A stretch of DNA of 5,932 nt from Bacillota bacterium (GCA_003501365.1 DNPP01000240.1:5118-11049), one strand, 5' to 3'. Shown: positions 1 through 5,377, numbered from the stretch's first letter. Notes: a model not told the origin generated them from the sequence alone. Numbers and translations: made by a program.

Positions 1-252
1 AGAACCGTACAAGAACTTGGGAGGAACATCCCACCTCTCCTGAAACGCAGGTAGGTACTGCCAAACGTAAAGTAGGAGTATCAAAGGGGTGTGGGACTTC
101 GGATCGACTCTGCAGGCGATGATTCGAATCTTCGCCTACAGAGGACGGGAGAACCGTCTACAAGAAGCAACCAACATAATAAACAGCGGGGAAGGGGTCG
201 ACGGTAGGTCGTAGCCCTCAAAGGAAACATGTCCCGCACTTGAGGTGGATGA
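1..252 (+). ncRNA. Group II intron 5' ribozyme portion (domains I-III region, partial)
   Basis: This non-coding stretch lies directly upstream of the maturase ORF, where ribozyme domains I-III and the base of domain IV are expected. It folds locally: CTCTG (108-112) pairs with CAGAG (139-143), and just inside them AGGCGA pairs with TCGCCT around a GATTCGAATC palindrome. I did not assign individual domains or exon-binding sites. A Shine-Dalgarno-like GAGGTGG (242-248) near the end serves the maturase start at 253. The domain identity comes from context more than from a full fold. Confidence 0.55.
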
Positions 253-1179
253 ATGTCAAAAAGACATGAAGACATGCAAACCTCCCTGAGGGGAATAGCA
301 GAACAAGCAAAGATAGACAAAGGACGTAGGTTCACCAATTTAGCTAAGCAGCTCACTTATGAATTCCTCATGGAAAACTTTAGACTACTCAACAAGAAAG
401 CGGCAACTGGAATTGATGGAGTAACCCATCGGGAATACGCAAAAGACCTGAAAAAGAACATCATGAATTTGCTGGAGCGAGTTAGCACAGGTAAATACCG
501 CACCCGATTTGTACGAAGGAAGTACATACAGAAATCGAATGGGAAACCAAGACCCCTGGGGATACCGACTATCGAGGATAAACTGTTACAAGCATCGGTA
601 GCCCGAATACTGGGAGCCATCTACGAAGAAGATTTTACCGATGCAAGCTATAGGTATCGCACGGGGCGAGGCCCTAAAGATGCAATCCGTCAATTAACCA
701 ACCAACTCAGAGAGAAATACAGTTATGCGGAAGAAAAGACCCGAATAATTAGTTTTAGCCGGTTTCGGAAATAGGAGAACACCAGCTTTAGTTTTCTGGG
801 AATTGAATTTCGCTGGGGAATAAGCAACAGCGGGAAAGACATAATCAAGCGGCGGACTGACCGGAAAAGAATGCAAAGAGCGTTTACGGAAATAACCGAG
901 TGGTGCCGGGAAAATCGGCACCAGGTCGAAACAATGAAACAAAAGCTGCGAGGACATTACAACTACTATGGTATCGCAGGAAATAGTGAGGGAATCCGGC
1001 AATTTTTCGATGGAGTCATGCGAATCTGGTATCGATGGTTAAATCAGCGAAGTCAACATAGGAGTTACACTTGGAATGGATTCAAAGAAATGACCAGACT
1101 TTACGAGATTCTAAGACCGAAGGTTGTAGAACAATGGTGGATAAAACCTTCTGTACAATACAGTCTAGAATTTGTTTGA
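253..1179 (+). pseudogene. ltrA: Group II intron reverse transcriptase/maturase, internally deleted and interrupted
   Basis: An intact protein would reverse-transcribe the intron and help it splice. The N-terminal part shows family motifs: an RT-0-like region with 'ATGIDGVT', then 'KPRPLGIPTIEDKLLQ' and 'YRYRTGRGPKDAI'. After 'REKYSY' the reading jumps, at about 726-729, straight to 'EEKTRIISF', which normally lies well after the catalytic YADD. RT motifs 3-5, including YADD, are therefore missing, by my estimate about 145 residues. An in-frame TAG at 772-774 follows. The same frame then continues through 'FSFLGIEFRWG', 'LRGHYNYYGI' and 'RIWYRWLNQRSQ', which belong to the maturase (X) domain, to TGA at 1177-1179. 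The start ATG at 253 has an upstream GAGGTGG. The total is 309 codons including the internal stop, against 400 or more in intact relatives. No HNH endonuclease domain is present. Confidence 0.88.
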
Positions 1180-1195
1180 GGCGGAAGCGAGACCT

Positions 1196-1298
1196 ACTGA
1201 AGAGCCCGTGTGCGCTCGCGTTGGGACAACGCGCAAACCGCACGCCGGGATCTGTGCGGGGTGCGCCAGGTAACTGGCGCGTATTTCGGGATAACCTT
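1196..1298 (+). ncRNA. Group II intron domain V/VI-like 3' end
   Basis: Just after the maturase stop the RNA can form a long hairpin. AGAGCCCG plus TGTGCG (1201-1214) pairs with CGCACG (1239-1244), a bulged C, then CGGGATCT (1246-1253), with one G-A mismatch. It carries an AGC in the lower 5' strand, as domain V does. The tip is enlarged by a perfect 7-bp hairpin, CGCGTTG/CAACGCG with loop GGA (1217-1233). Next comes a perfect 7-bp hairpin, GCGCCAG/CTGGCGC with loop GTAA (1263-1280), in the place of domain VI. A diverged second copy at 4255-4357 keeps both hairpins with compensating changes, which supports a conserved RNA. Naming them DV and DVI is inference from position and shape, because the enlarged tip is unusual. 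Confidence 0.6.
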
Positions 1299-1308
1299 TG
1301 AAGCTTTA

Positions 1309-1338
1309 TTTTTAGGAGTACCTTTGTAATTTTATAAT
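1309..1338 (+). promoter_or_regulatory. Candidate promoter for the 1367-2434 genes
   Basis: A perfect TATAAT -10 hexamer lies at 1333-1338, 29 bases before the small ORF start. The -35 region (about 1309-1315, TTTTTAG) matches the consensus poorly, so activity may depend on the AT-rich surroundings or on an activator. It lies just after the intron end, so transcription of this operon may be independent of the intron. Confidence 0.35.
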
Positions 1339-1366
1339 GTATTCATTTTAATTTGGAGGTTTGAAT

Positions 1367-1456
1367 ATGGTTTGCAACAATTGTTGCACGAATAACCCCA
1401 ATGGGGTGCAGAGTTCTAAAAATTGCAGCCAAAATTTGGAAGCGCTATATGCCTAA
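1367..1456 (+). CDS. 29-residue cysteine-rich small ORF, unknown function
   Basis: This short ORF has the best ribosome-binding site of its neighbourhood: GGAGG at 1355-1359, seven bases before ATG. The peptide begins MVCNNCCTNNPNG and has four cysteines (3, 6, 7, 20), five asparagines in the first 12 residues, no hydrophobic segment and no signal peptide. Its last codons (stop TAA 1454-1456) overlap the ATG (1449) of the next gene by 8 bases in another frame, so ribosomes finishing it could start the membrane protein. It could be a real Cys-rich peptide (metal-binding, redox or secreted) or a leader that tunes translation of the downstream gene. I do not recognise the family, and at this size chance cannot be excluded, although RBS strength and overlap argue for translation. 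Confidence 0.5.
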   Translation: MVCNNCCTNNPNGVQSSKNCSQNLEALYA

Positions 1457-2084
1457 TAATTATGTTTCTAAACACCATAATCTTTTAAAAGTATCAGCTA
1501 TAACATTAGTATCAATTCTTGGAGGGTTATTTTGTTTTATTTTTTTACCTTGGGTTTTACTTGGTTTAGGTATTATCTTGTCGCCCAACCCCCCAAGCCC
1601 CATAATAAAACATGGAGAATTTCCGTTTCATTTAGTCTATGAAGCCAAAGGCAAGCGATATACGATTGACGATAAAATAATTTGCGACTTTGCAGGAATG
1701 AGTATGGATGAGGGAAATGGAAAATATATAAAATGGGAAGAACACTTAGCAAATGGAAATCAGATTACAAGTTTTTCATTTAATCTTACGGAAGATGAAA
1801 AATATGGAATTCAATTATTTGATGGTATAATTCAGGGTCAGGGTAGTACGGTGATTATTTGTGATATCGGTAATCCCCAATATTATTTAGGATACAAGAA
1901 GTATCCCGATTATAGCCCAGGACGCATAAGTATATCGAGCCCGCCTGCTACTGGGATAATCAGTGAAGATGAATTGTGGACTAAATACAATATCAAAATA
2001 ATTGAAGTGAAGTTTTCCGAACCAATGGCTGGGAATGGTATCTCGACATCGCCTATTTATAAGGTTGTCGCCGGTTGGCGGTGA
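1449..2084 (+). CDS. Single-pass membrane-anchored protein of unknown function
   Basis: This 211-residue protein has a short basic N-terminus (KHHNLLK), one long hydrophobic segment (about residues 16-44, with WVLLGLGIIL at its end), then a Pro-rich linker (NPPSPII) and a soluble domain that is probably extracytoplasmic. The soluble part begins 'GEFPFHLVYEAKGKRYTIDDKIICDFAGM' in outline and continues with 'GNGKYIKWEEHL' and 'PQYYLGY'. This resembles hypothetical proteins I associate with Firmicutes, but I cannot name a function. The ATG at 1449 is chosen because GGAAG (1438-1442) sits six bases upstream and it overlaps the preceding small ORF. In-frame starts further upstream (from 1401) lack such a site. 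The TGA (2082-2084) overlaps the start of the Ig-like gene, so the two products probably act together, or the two were once one ORF. Confidence 0.7.
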   Translation: MPNNYVSKHHNLLKVSAITLVSILGGLFCFIFLPWVLLGLGIILSPNPPSPIIKHGEFPFHLVYEAKGKRYTIDDKIICDFAGMSMDEGNGKYIKWEEHLANGNQITSFSFNLTEDEKYGIQLFDGIIQGQGSTVIICDIGNPQYYLGYKKYPDYSPGRISISSPPATGIISEDELWTKYNIKIIEVKFSEPMAGNGISTSPIYKVVAGWR

Positions 2085-2434
2085 ATGGCGTTACAGTGAT
2101 CCCGCAAGAATCTTTATACTCTCTTGATACAAAGCAAATTGTGTTTACATGGAAAAATGATACGGACAAACAATTAACATGTGGGCAGAGCTTTTATATT
2201 CAAAAGAAAGTTTATGGTAAATGGCAAGACGTATACCGTGAAAAAGCAGTTGGTTTTTCGCGTGAAACAATAAGCGTGGCCCCTCATACTCAAATCACAC
2301 ATACATACGATATTAGTATATATATAAATAATATACCAGCCGGAAACTATAGGGTGGTTTCCCCAGTGCTTGTTCCCCTAAAACCGAATATTTCTGAAGC
2401 TCATGTTTTGTGTGGAGAATTTATAATAAACTAG
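2081..2434 (+). CDS. Bacterial Ig-like-domain protein (Big_14-like)
   Basis: This protein of about 117 residues consists almost entirely of one beta-sandwich-like domain. Visible marks are 'FTWKNDTDKQLTCGQSFYIQKK' in outline (residues 22-43), 'YGKWQDV' (45-51), and 'IPAGNYRVV' near residues 85-93. This pattern (N-T followed by GxxFxIxK, then GxW, then G-x-YR) is typical of the Firmicutes Ig-like domain called Big_14. That match is from memory. I chose GTG 2081, which shares GTGA with the upstream stop. TTG 2075, with AAGG at 2061-2064, is the alternative. It has no signal peptide of its own, which is odd for a domain usually found outside the membrane. It may be coupled to the membrane protein, or it may be the C-terminal half of a longer protein split by a frameshift near 2070-2085. 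Confidence 0.65.
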   Translation: MNGVTVIPQESLYSLDTKQIVFTWKNDTDKQLTCGQSFYIQKKVYGKWQDVYREKAVGFSRETISVAPHTQITHTYDISIYINNIPAGNYRVVSPVLVPLKPNISEAHVLCGEFIIN

Positions 2435-2609
2435 TGTCATAATATAGTACATTTAAGGGCGCAATAAAAGGTATTGTAAGAGGTCGTCATCCATAATGAC
2501 CTTTAACTGAGGGGCGATGCGGCTTCGTATAACAGTAAGCAGTTTATCCGAAATTAAGCGGGCAAAAAGCCCCAAGAGGCTTGTGATCTTTTGGACCAGC
2601 TAGTAGAGC

Positions 2610-2934
2610 TTAACTTCGCTTGATTTTGGAAACACTCGGTTGCATTTTGCTATGGAGTTTCGAAAATTCGAATCCGGTTTTGACATGGTTTTATCGACTG
2701 AAAAACAGTCATCAATCGGAAATTTAGGAAACACCTGAAAAAAAGCATAATTCCTCCTCAAGAGGCAGTTTAAAAAAATTAGCTCTGTTTTCATTAATGG
2801 TTGCTCCAAGACTTCCATTGACCACTCCGTAAGCTTCTGGAAGTTTTTAAAATGGCTTATTTTTACCATGAAGGTCATGAAGGACAAGAAGAAATAAAAA
2901 TCTTTGATGGTAATAACTTCATGCTCTTCATGGT
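2610..2934. repeat. Dispersed intergenic repeat, copy 1, with terminal palindrome
   Basis: It shares several blocks with 3931-4140: 'TAACTTCGCT' followed by 'ATTTTGG'; 'TTTGCTATGGAGTTTCGAAA' (starting about 2646); 'AATCCGGTTTTGA'; and a 'TTTATCGAC' block. The right end is a palindrome: the left arm ACCATGAAGGTCATGAAG (2865-2882) matches the reverse complement of the right arm CTTCATGCTCTTCATGGT (2917-2934) at 16 of 18 positions, around a 34-base AT-rich loop. Copy 1 has about 165 extra bases between the conserved block and the palindrome. It is probably a non-autonomous or structured intergenic element and does not encode an obvious protein. Confidence 0.7.
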
Positions 2935-3085
2935 CAATAATAGAAACTTGGATGAATGGAAAGGGAATTACTCAATCAACCATTCTCAAGAACATAACCA
3001 AATATTTAATTGCAGCAGTTAAGTTGAAAATTTGAAACCAAAATCGGTTTTTTATGACTCATAGTTGCGCCACAACATGGACAAA

Positions 3086-3133
3086 TCCGGAAATCTATTC
3101 CGGGGTAGTATCATATGCCCCCGTCCGGGTGGC
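3086..3133 (-). terminator. GC-rich hairpins after the toxin-antitoxin operon
   Basis: Read on the minus strand just past the antitoxin stop, GCC-A-CCCG / CGGG-GGC (3117-3133, 7 bp with one bulge and a very tight loop) is followed by CCGGAA/TTCCGG with a 5-base loop (3087-3103). They could end or slow transcription of the operon. No T-tract follows either hairpin, so a classical Rho-independent terminator is not demonstrated. Confidence 0.3.
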
Positions 3134-3142
3134 AAAAGCCTA

Positions 3143-3412
3143 TTATTGAAGCCGAATTTCGAGGGTTTTTCCCATAGCTTGAGCAACTTTACTTAAGAAT
3201 TCAATGGTTGGGTTATATTCTCCGCTTTCAAGTCTGGAAATATTGGATTGTTTTGTTCCGACTAATTCGGCAAGTTGTTCTTGGGTTAAGTTCAATTCAT
3301 GTCGGGTTTTTATAATTTCCCTAACAACCTTATACTTAATGGAGTTATTATCAAGTTCTTTAATAACTTCCGGATCAGAATTAATGATTTGTTTGGCGTC
3401 ATCCCATTTCAT
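3143..3412 (-). CDS. higA: HigA-type antitoxin, XRE-family HTH DNA-binding protein
   Basis: This 89-residue protein is expected to bind and neutralise the toxin encoded upstream and to repress their shared promoter. The N-terminal 35 residues are mostly charged. Residues 36-85 form a Cro/C1-type (HTH_3) domain: 'LNLTQEQLAELVGTKQSNIS' (40-59), then 'RLESGEYNP' (60-68) and 'LSKVAQAMG' (73-81). T43-Q44-x-x-L47 is the first helix of the HTH and T53-Q55-S56-N57-I58 the recognition helix. The ATG (3412-3410) shares ATGA with the toxin stop, a 4-base overlap, and is preceded by a strong AGGAGGTG. Antitoxin synthesis is therefore both coupled to the toxin and independently well initiated. The toxin-first order and domain types fit HigBA-like systems. 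Confidence 0.9.
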   Translation of the reverse strand: MKWDDAKQIINSDPEVIKELDNNSIKYKVVREIIKTRHELNLTQEQLAELVGTKQSNISRLESGEYNPTIEFLSKVAQAMGKTLEIRLQ

Positions 3413-3771
3413 TGCTCACACCTCCTGATGTAATCTTGGAAATATTTTTTGGCTATTTCAAGCTCTCTTTCGGGGGTTTTATTGGATTTCTTTAAAAATC
3501 CATGTAAAAGAACAAAAGTATTGCCCATATAAATGAAGTAAAAAATCCTTGAAATATCAGAAGCAAATTGAATTCTTAATTCCCATAAACCCTTATAATT
3601 CTCACCTTCGATTTTTCGGGTATGGGGATAAGTCAAATTTATCCCAAATTCTTCGAGAAGATCAATCTCTCGTTCAATCTTTGCCCGGTGCTTCGGGGGT
3701 AAAGACTGAATGAAATTCAGGATAGGACATTGTTGATTTTCTTTTTCATATAACTCAATGGTCCACTTCAT
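3409..3771 (-). CDS. higB: HigB/RelE-superfamily toxin (phage Gp49-like family)
   Basis: This 120-residue protein is typical in size for ribosome-associated mRNA interferase toxins of the Gp49-like branch of RelE/ParE. Marks are 'FIQSLPPKHRAKIEREIDLL' (20-39), 'RKIEGENYKGLWELRI' (52-67), 'SRIFYFIY' (74-81), 'VLLHGFLKKSNKTPERE' (87-103) and 'AKKYFQDY' (107-114). The GLWELR, R-I-F-Y-F and HGF-KK-TP blocks are the family core. Basic residues K59, R66, R75, K94 and K95 are candidates for RNA contact or catalysis, which is inference from the family. ATG at 3771 is preferred because the family normally begins with MKW-type strands there. An earlier ATG at 3789 lies inside the palindromic operator and adds six residues. 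The gene overlaps the antitoxin by 4 bases. Intactness suggests an active module. Confidence 0.88.
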   Translation of the reverse strand: MKWTIELYEKENQQCPILNFIQSLPPKHRAKIEREIDLLEEFGINLTYPHTRKIEGENYKGLWELRIQFASDISRIFYFIYMGNTFVLLHGFLKKSNKTPERELEIAKKYFQDYIRRCEQ

Positions 3772-3780
3772 ATCTTCATT

Positions 3781-3800
3781 ATATATCATATGTGATATAT
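3781..3800. promoter_or_regulatory. Inverted-repeat operator of the toxin-antitoxin operon
   Basis: ATATATCA and TGATATAT are perfect 8-bp inverted arms separated by TATG. The site is 9 bases upstream of the toxin ATG and just downstream of the candidate -10 hexamer, where binding of the antitoxin HTH would block transcription. Its role in autoregulation is inferred from how such operons are known to work. Confidence 0.55.
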
Positions 3801-3810
3801 CAGCAAGCTT

Positions 3811-3841
3811 ATTATGCCAACTCAGGACTAAAGTATGTAAA
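3811..3841 (-). promoter_or_regulatory. Candidate promoter of the toxin-antitoxin operon
   Basis: On the minus strand TTTACA (3841-3836) and CATAAT (3816-3811) resemble -35 and -10 hexamers. The 19-base spacing is longer than ideal, so basal activity may be modest. The predicted start point falls at the edge of the palindromic operator. Confidence 0.4.
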
Positions 3842-3930
3842 GAGAAATAATTGGAAATTGGCAATTAGGAATGTATAATAAAAGGAACGAGAGGGATTTT
3901 TTGCTTGCATCTTTTAGGGCATAGTAACAT

Positions 3931-4140
3931 TTAACTTCGCTCAATTTTGGGAGAACGCTGCTGCCGCGTAGGAACTACGCGCCGAAACACGCGATGATTT
4001 TTGCTATGGAGTTTCGAAAATTGGAATCCGGTTTTGATGTCGGTTTATCGACCAATAAATTAACTTTATGACTGCCAAGGACATGAAGAACACGAAGAAT
4101 AAGAGCGAAGTTCCAGGAACAACTTCATGCTCTTCATGGT
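3931..4140. repeat. Dispersed intergenic repeat, copy 2
   Basis: This is the partner of 2610-2934 in the same orientation. It lacks the approximately 165-base interior of copy 1. In place of a short spacer it carries an insert of about 35 bases that includes a perfect hairpin, CGCGTAG/CTACGCG with loop GAA (about 3965-3981). The terminal palindrome has decayed on the left arm: GACATGAAGAACACGAAG (4080-4097) keeps 14 of 18 pairs with CTTCATGCTCTTCATGGT (4123-4140). The right arm is identical in both copies. Confidence 0.65.
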
Positions 4141-4254
4141 ATAAATAATAATTATTTAGAATTTCGCTGACCGTGAAAATAAAGTGACGTTGATCAACAG
4201 CAACTTTGCTGGACTGCCCTTTCTGGGGCGAAAGATATTTCCTTCACAGGTCAC

Positions 4255-4357
4255 ATTGAAAAGCCCGTGGTGTGTTTGCGTTGGGACAATGCACAATACC
4301 CACTCCGGGATTCTGTGAGGGAGCAACGGAGTAATTCGTTCATCCTACCGTGACACC
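4255..4357 (+). ncRNA. Orphan group II intron 3' end (domain V/VI-like remnant)
   Basis: From 'TTGAAAAGCCCGTG' this stretch follows the intron end at 1196-1298 base by base in outline: AGCCCGTG; a TGCGTTG-GGA-CAATGCA hairpin (4277-4293); CCGGGATTCTGTG; then AACGGA-GTAA-TTCGTT (4325-4340) in place of the GCGCCAG-GTAA-CTGGCGC hairpin. The stems differ in sequence but keep their pairing and the same GGA and GTAA loops. No maturase ORF precedes it, so this is a decayed intron end or an ORF-less relative. Confidence 0.55.
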
Positions 4358-4423
4358 AACATCGACACATCCTGTCCGAGCTCGTCCAGGTCGCTAGCTA
4401 TAAAATTATTGGAAATATTGGGA

Positions 4424-4451
4424 TTGAGAAAGCAATTTATTTTAGTATAAT
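4424..4451 (+). promoter_or_regulatory. Promoter of the DUF4160-DUF2442 operon
   Basis: TTGAGA (4424-4429) and a perfect TATAAT (4446-4451) are separated by 16 bases, close to the consensus for the vegetative sigma factor. Transcription should begin near 4458, giving a 5' leader of only about 20 bases before the SD-equipped ATG at 4480. Confidence 0.7.
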
Positions 4452-4479
4452 ATAAGTATGATCCTTGAAGGAGTTAAAG

Positions 4480-4740
4480 ATGCCGGTTATTTCAGAATTT
4501 TACGGGATTAAAATATATATGTTTTGGAATGAACATATGCCGCCTCACTTTCATGCCGAATATGGGGATAATAAGATTTTAGTGGACATCCAAAACGGGA
4601 CGGTAATCAAGGGAGTTTTCCCTTTTAAACAGCTTAAATTAGTTTTGGCTTGGTGTGAAATTCATAGGGGAGAATTATTGGCAAACTGGGAAAACGCTTT
4701 GACACATCAAGAATTATTGAGAATTAATCCTTTAGTATAA
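4480..4740 (+). CDS. DUF4160-family protein
   Basis: This 86-residue protein has the full family signature: 'GIKIYMFWNEHMPPHFHAEYGD' in outline (residues 9-30), with the invariant PHFHAEY at 22-28; a beta-rich middle ('ILVDIQNGTVIKG'); and a C-terminal helix 'VLAWCEIHRGELLANWENAL' (55-74). ATG 4480 is preferred over a TTG at 4465 because AAGGAG (4468-4473) lies six bases upstream. The paired histidines (23, 25) could bind metal or act in catalysis, which is inference. The family has no settled function that I know of. It is very often encoded next to DUF2442, as here, and such pairs have been suspected of being toxin-antitoxin-like. The gene starts the operon and is followed 11 bases later by its partner. 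Confidence 0.88.
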   Translation: MPVISEFYGIKIYMFWNEHMPPHFHAEYGDNKILVDIQNGTVIKGVFPFKQLKLVLAWCEIHRGELLANWENALTHQELLRINPLV

Positions 4741-4751
4741 GAGGTGCGAAA

Positions 4752-5051
4752 ATGACTATATTTCATAAGGTAATTCAAGTTTATCCAACGGATGATTATA
4801 AAGTATATTTATATTTTACAGACGGTAAGATCAAACTTTTCGATGCTAAAGAACTGGTGAATCAAGGAATTTTTCAACAGATCAGGGATGTCGATAAATT
4901 TCAGGAAACATGTACAGTTCTTAATGATACATTAGCCTGGGACCTGAGTGGTAAAAGAGATCCTTCTGATTGCTTGGATTTAGATCCGGAAGAACTCTAC
5001 GATACTTGTCCTGAAATAAAGGAGCCACCAATTAATACAGCTTTGAATTGA
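4752..5051 (+). CDS. DUF2442-family protein
   Basis: This 99-residue protein matches the family pattern: 'VIQVYPTDDYKVYLYFTDGK' (7-26) with a small beta meander, 'LFDAKELVNQGIFQQIRD' (29-46), then 'AWDLSGKRDPSDCLDLDPEELYD' in outline (62-84), with the diagnostic D-x-DP-x-x-LY. An SD-like GAGGTG (4741-4746) precedes ATG 4752 by five bases, and the upstream stop is 11 bases away, so it is the second gene of one operon. A tail of about 15 residues after the LY motif (CPEIKEPPINTALN) is unremarkable. Function is unknown. The stable pairing with DUF4160 suggests a two-component complex. The pair is followed by a terminator and then an attC-like site, as expected for a cassette gene. Confidence 0.88.
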   Translation: MTIFHKVIQVYPTDDYKVYLYFTDGKIKLFDAKELVNQGIFQQIRDVDKFQETCTVLNDTLAWDLSGKRDPSDCLDLDPEELYDTCPEIKEPPINTALN

Positions 5052-5060
5052 CTTTGACGT

Positions 5061-5090
5061 AGCTGCCTTCCATGGGCAGCTTTCATATTA
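5061..5090 (+). terminator. Rho-independent-like terminator after DUF2442
   Basis: AGCTGCC (5061-5067) pairs perfectly with GGCAGCT (5075-5081) around a 7-base loop, followed by TTTCATATTA. The T-tract is interrupted, so termination may be partial. The position, 10 bases after the operon stop, fits. Confidence 0.55.
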
Positions 5091-5101
5091 GGGCGTTTAC
5101 A

Positions 5102-5287
5102 TTGGTTAACAGCTCTGTTCCTGCTTCGGGGCTCGGATAGTCAAAGAAAGTCAACTCGAAGAAGCGGTCAACTCATGATGTATTTCAATGAAGTTTATTC
5201 ACGAAGCGGTCTCGCCCACATTTTTAAAACTAAGTCGGCGTCGCTACTAGGTTTTGAAAACGTCAGGAACGGGCGGACGTTAGCCAA
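5102..5287 (+). other. attC-like integron recombination site A
   Basis: The two ends pair as in folded attC sites. R'' TTGGTTAAC (5102-5110) pairs with R' GTTAGCCAA (5279-5287), 9 bp with one G-T. L'' GTTCCTG (5117-5123) pairs perfectly with L' CAGGAAC (5264-5270). The unpaired spacers between R and L are 6 and 8 bases. The 140-base interior holds a long stem (5218-5231 with 5250-5263) capped by an 18-base loop with AAGTCGGCGTCG. At 186 bp it is long for attC but within the known range (Vibrio-type repeats are about 125 bp). R' GTTAGCC deviates from consensus GTTRRRY at one base. The orientation (R' on the right) matches + strand cassette genes. No integrase is visible here. Confidence 0.68.
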
Positions 5288-5377
5288 CATCCGGCTAAAA
5301 CAGGCCTATAAAGATAAAGACCGCAATGAAAAGACAAAGGAAATGCGGGTTTAACTGACCGCCAACCGCCCGAAGAT

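Larger units (their letters stand above)
1..1300 (+). mobile_element. Group II intron, degenerate; 5' end outside the window
   Basis: The region has the usual order of an ORF-bearing group II intron: structured RNA (1-252), an intron-encoded reverse transcriptase/maturase ORF, then a compact folded 3' end (about 1196-1298). The window begins inside the element, so the 5' splice site and part of domain I are not seen. The 3' boundary is estimated from the end of the domain VI-like fold near 'gggataac' and could be off by about ten bases. The encoded protein has lost its RT catalytic core, so this copy should not retrotranspose by itself. Splicing could only persist if another maturase acted in trans, which is inference. 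No IS-type terminal repeats or target duplications are visible. Confidence 0.75.
2435..3142. other. Non-coding stretch of about 700 bases with repeat copy and hairpins
   Basis: No convincing gene lies here. It contains, in order: a weak stem made from AGGTC/GTCAT and ATGACCT (about 2480-2503); a possible recombination-site right end (TATAAC, 8 bases, GTTTATC at 2542-2548); dispersed repeat copy 1 (2610-2934); AT-rich filler; and two GC-rich hairpins (3086-3133). A minus-strand ORF of 95 codons at 2600-2887 runs through the repeat and lacks support (see the rejected list). Confidence 0.6.

Noticed and set aside
81..1002. Minus-strand ORFs at 81-356, 357-620 and 694-1002
   Set aside because: They lie opposite the intron ribozyme and maturase, have no family resemblance, and mirror the recognisable + strand protein.
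1071..1301. Plus-strand ORF of 76 codons running into the intron 3' end
   Set aside because: It is a shifted frame of the maturase X domain followed by structured domain V/VI RNA. No SD or domain.
1401..1448. Upstream extension of the membrane protein (start 1401)
   Set aside because: No ribosome-binding site at 1401, and the segment overlaps the small ORF. ATG 1449 has GGAAG at proper spacing.
2600..2887. Minus-strand ORF of 95 codons in repeat copy 1
   Set aside because: It is made of dispersed-repeat sequence. The equivalent frame in copy 2 is broken by a stop and an insert, and there is no recognisable domain.
3204..3428. Plus-strand ORF of 74 codons opposite the antitoxin
   Set aside because: It is the antisense shadow of the clear HTH antitoxin gene.
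3772..3864. Longer toxin start (TTG 3864 or ATG 3789)
   Set aside because: The extension would cover the promoter and operator, and the family fold begins at MKW (3771).
4186..4200. GACGTTGATCAACA as a third attC right end
   Set aside because: It resembles GACGTTAGCCAACA, but GTTGATCAAC is a simple palindrome and no matching L', L'' or R'' boxes were found upstream.
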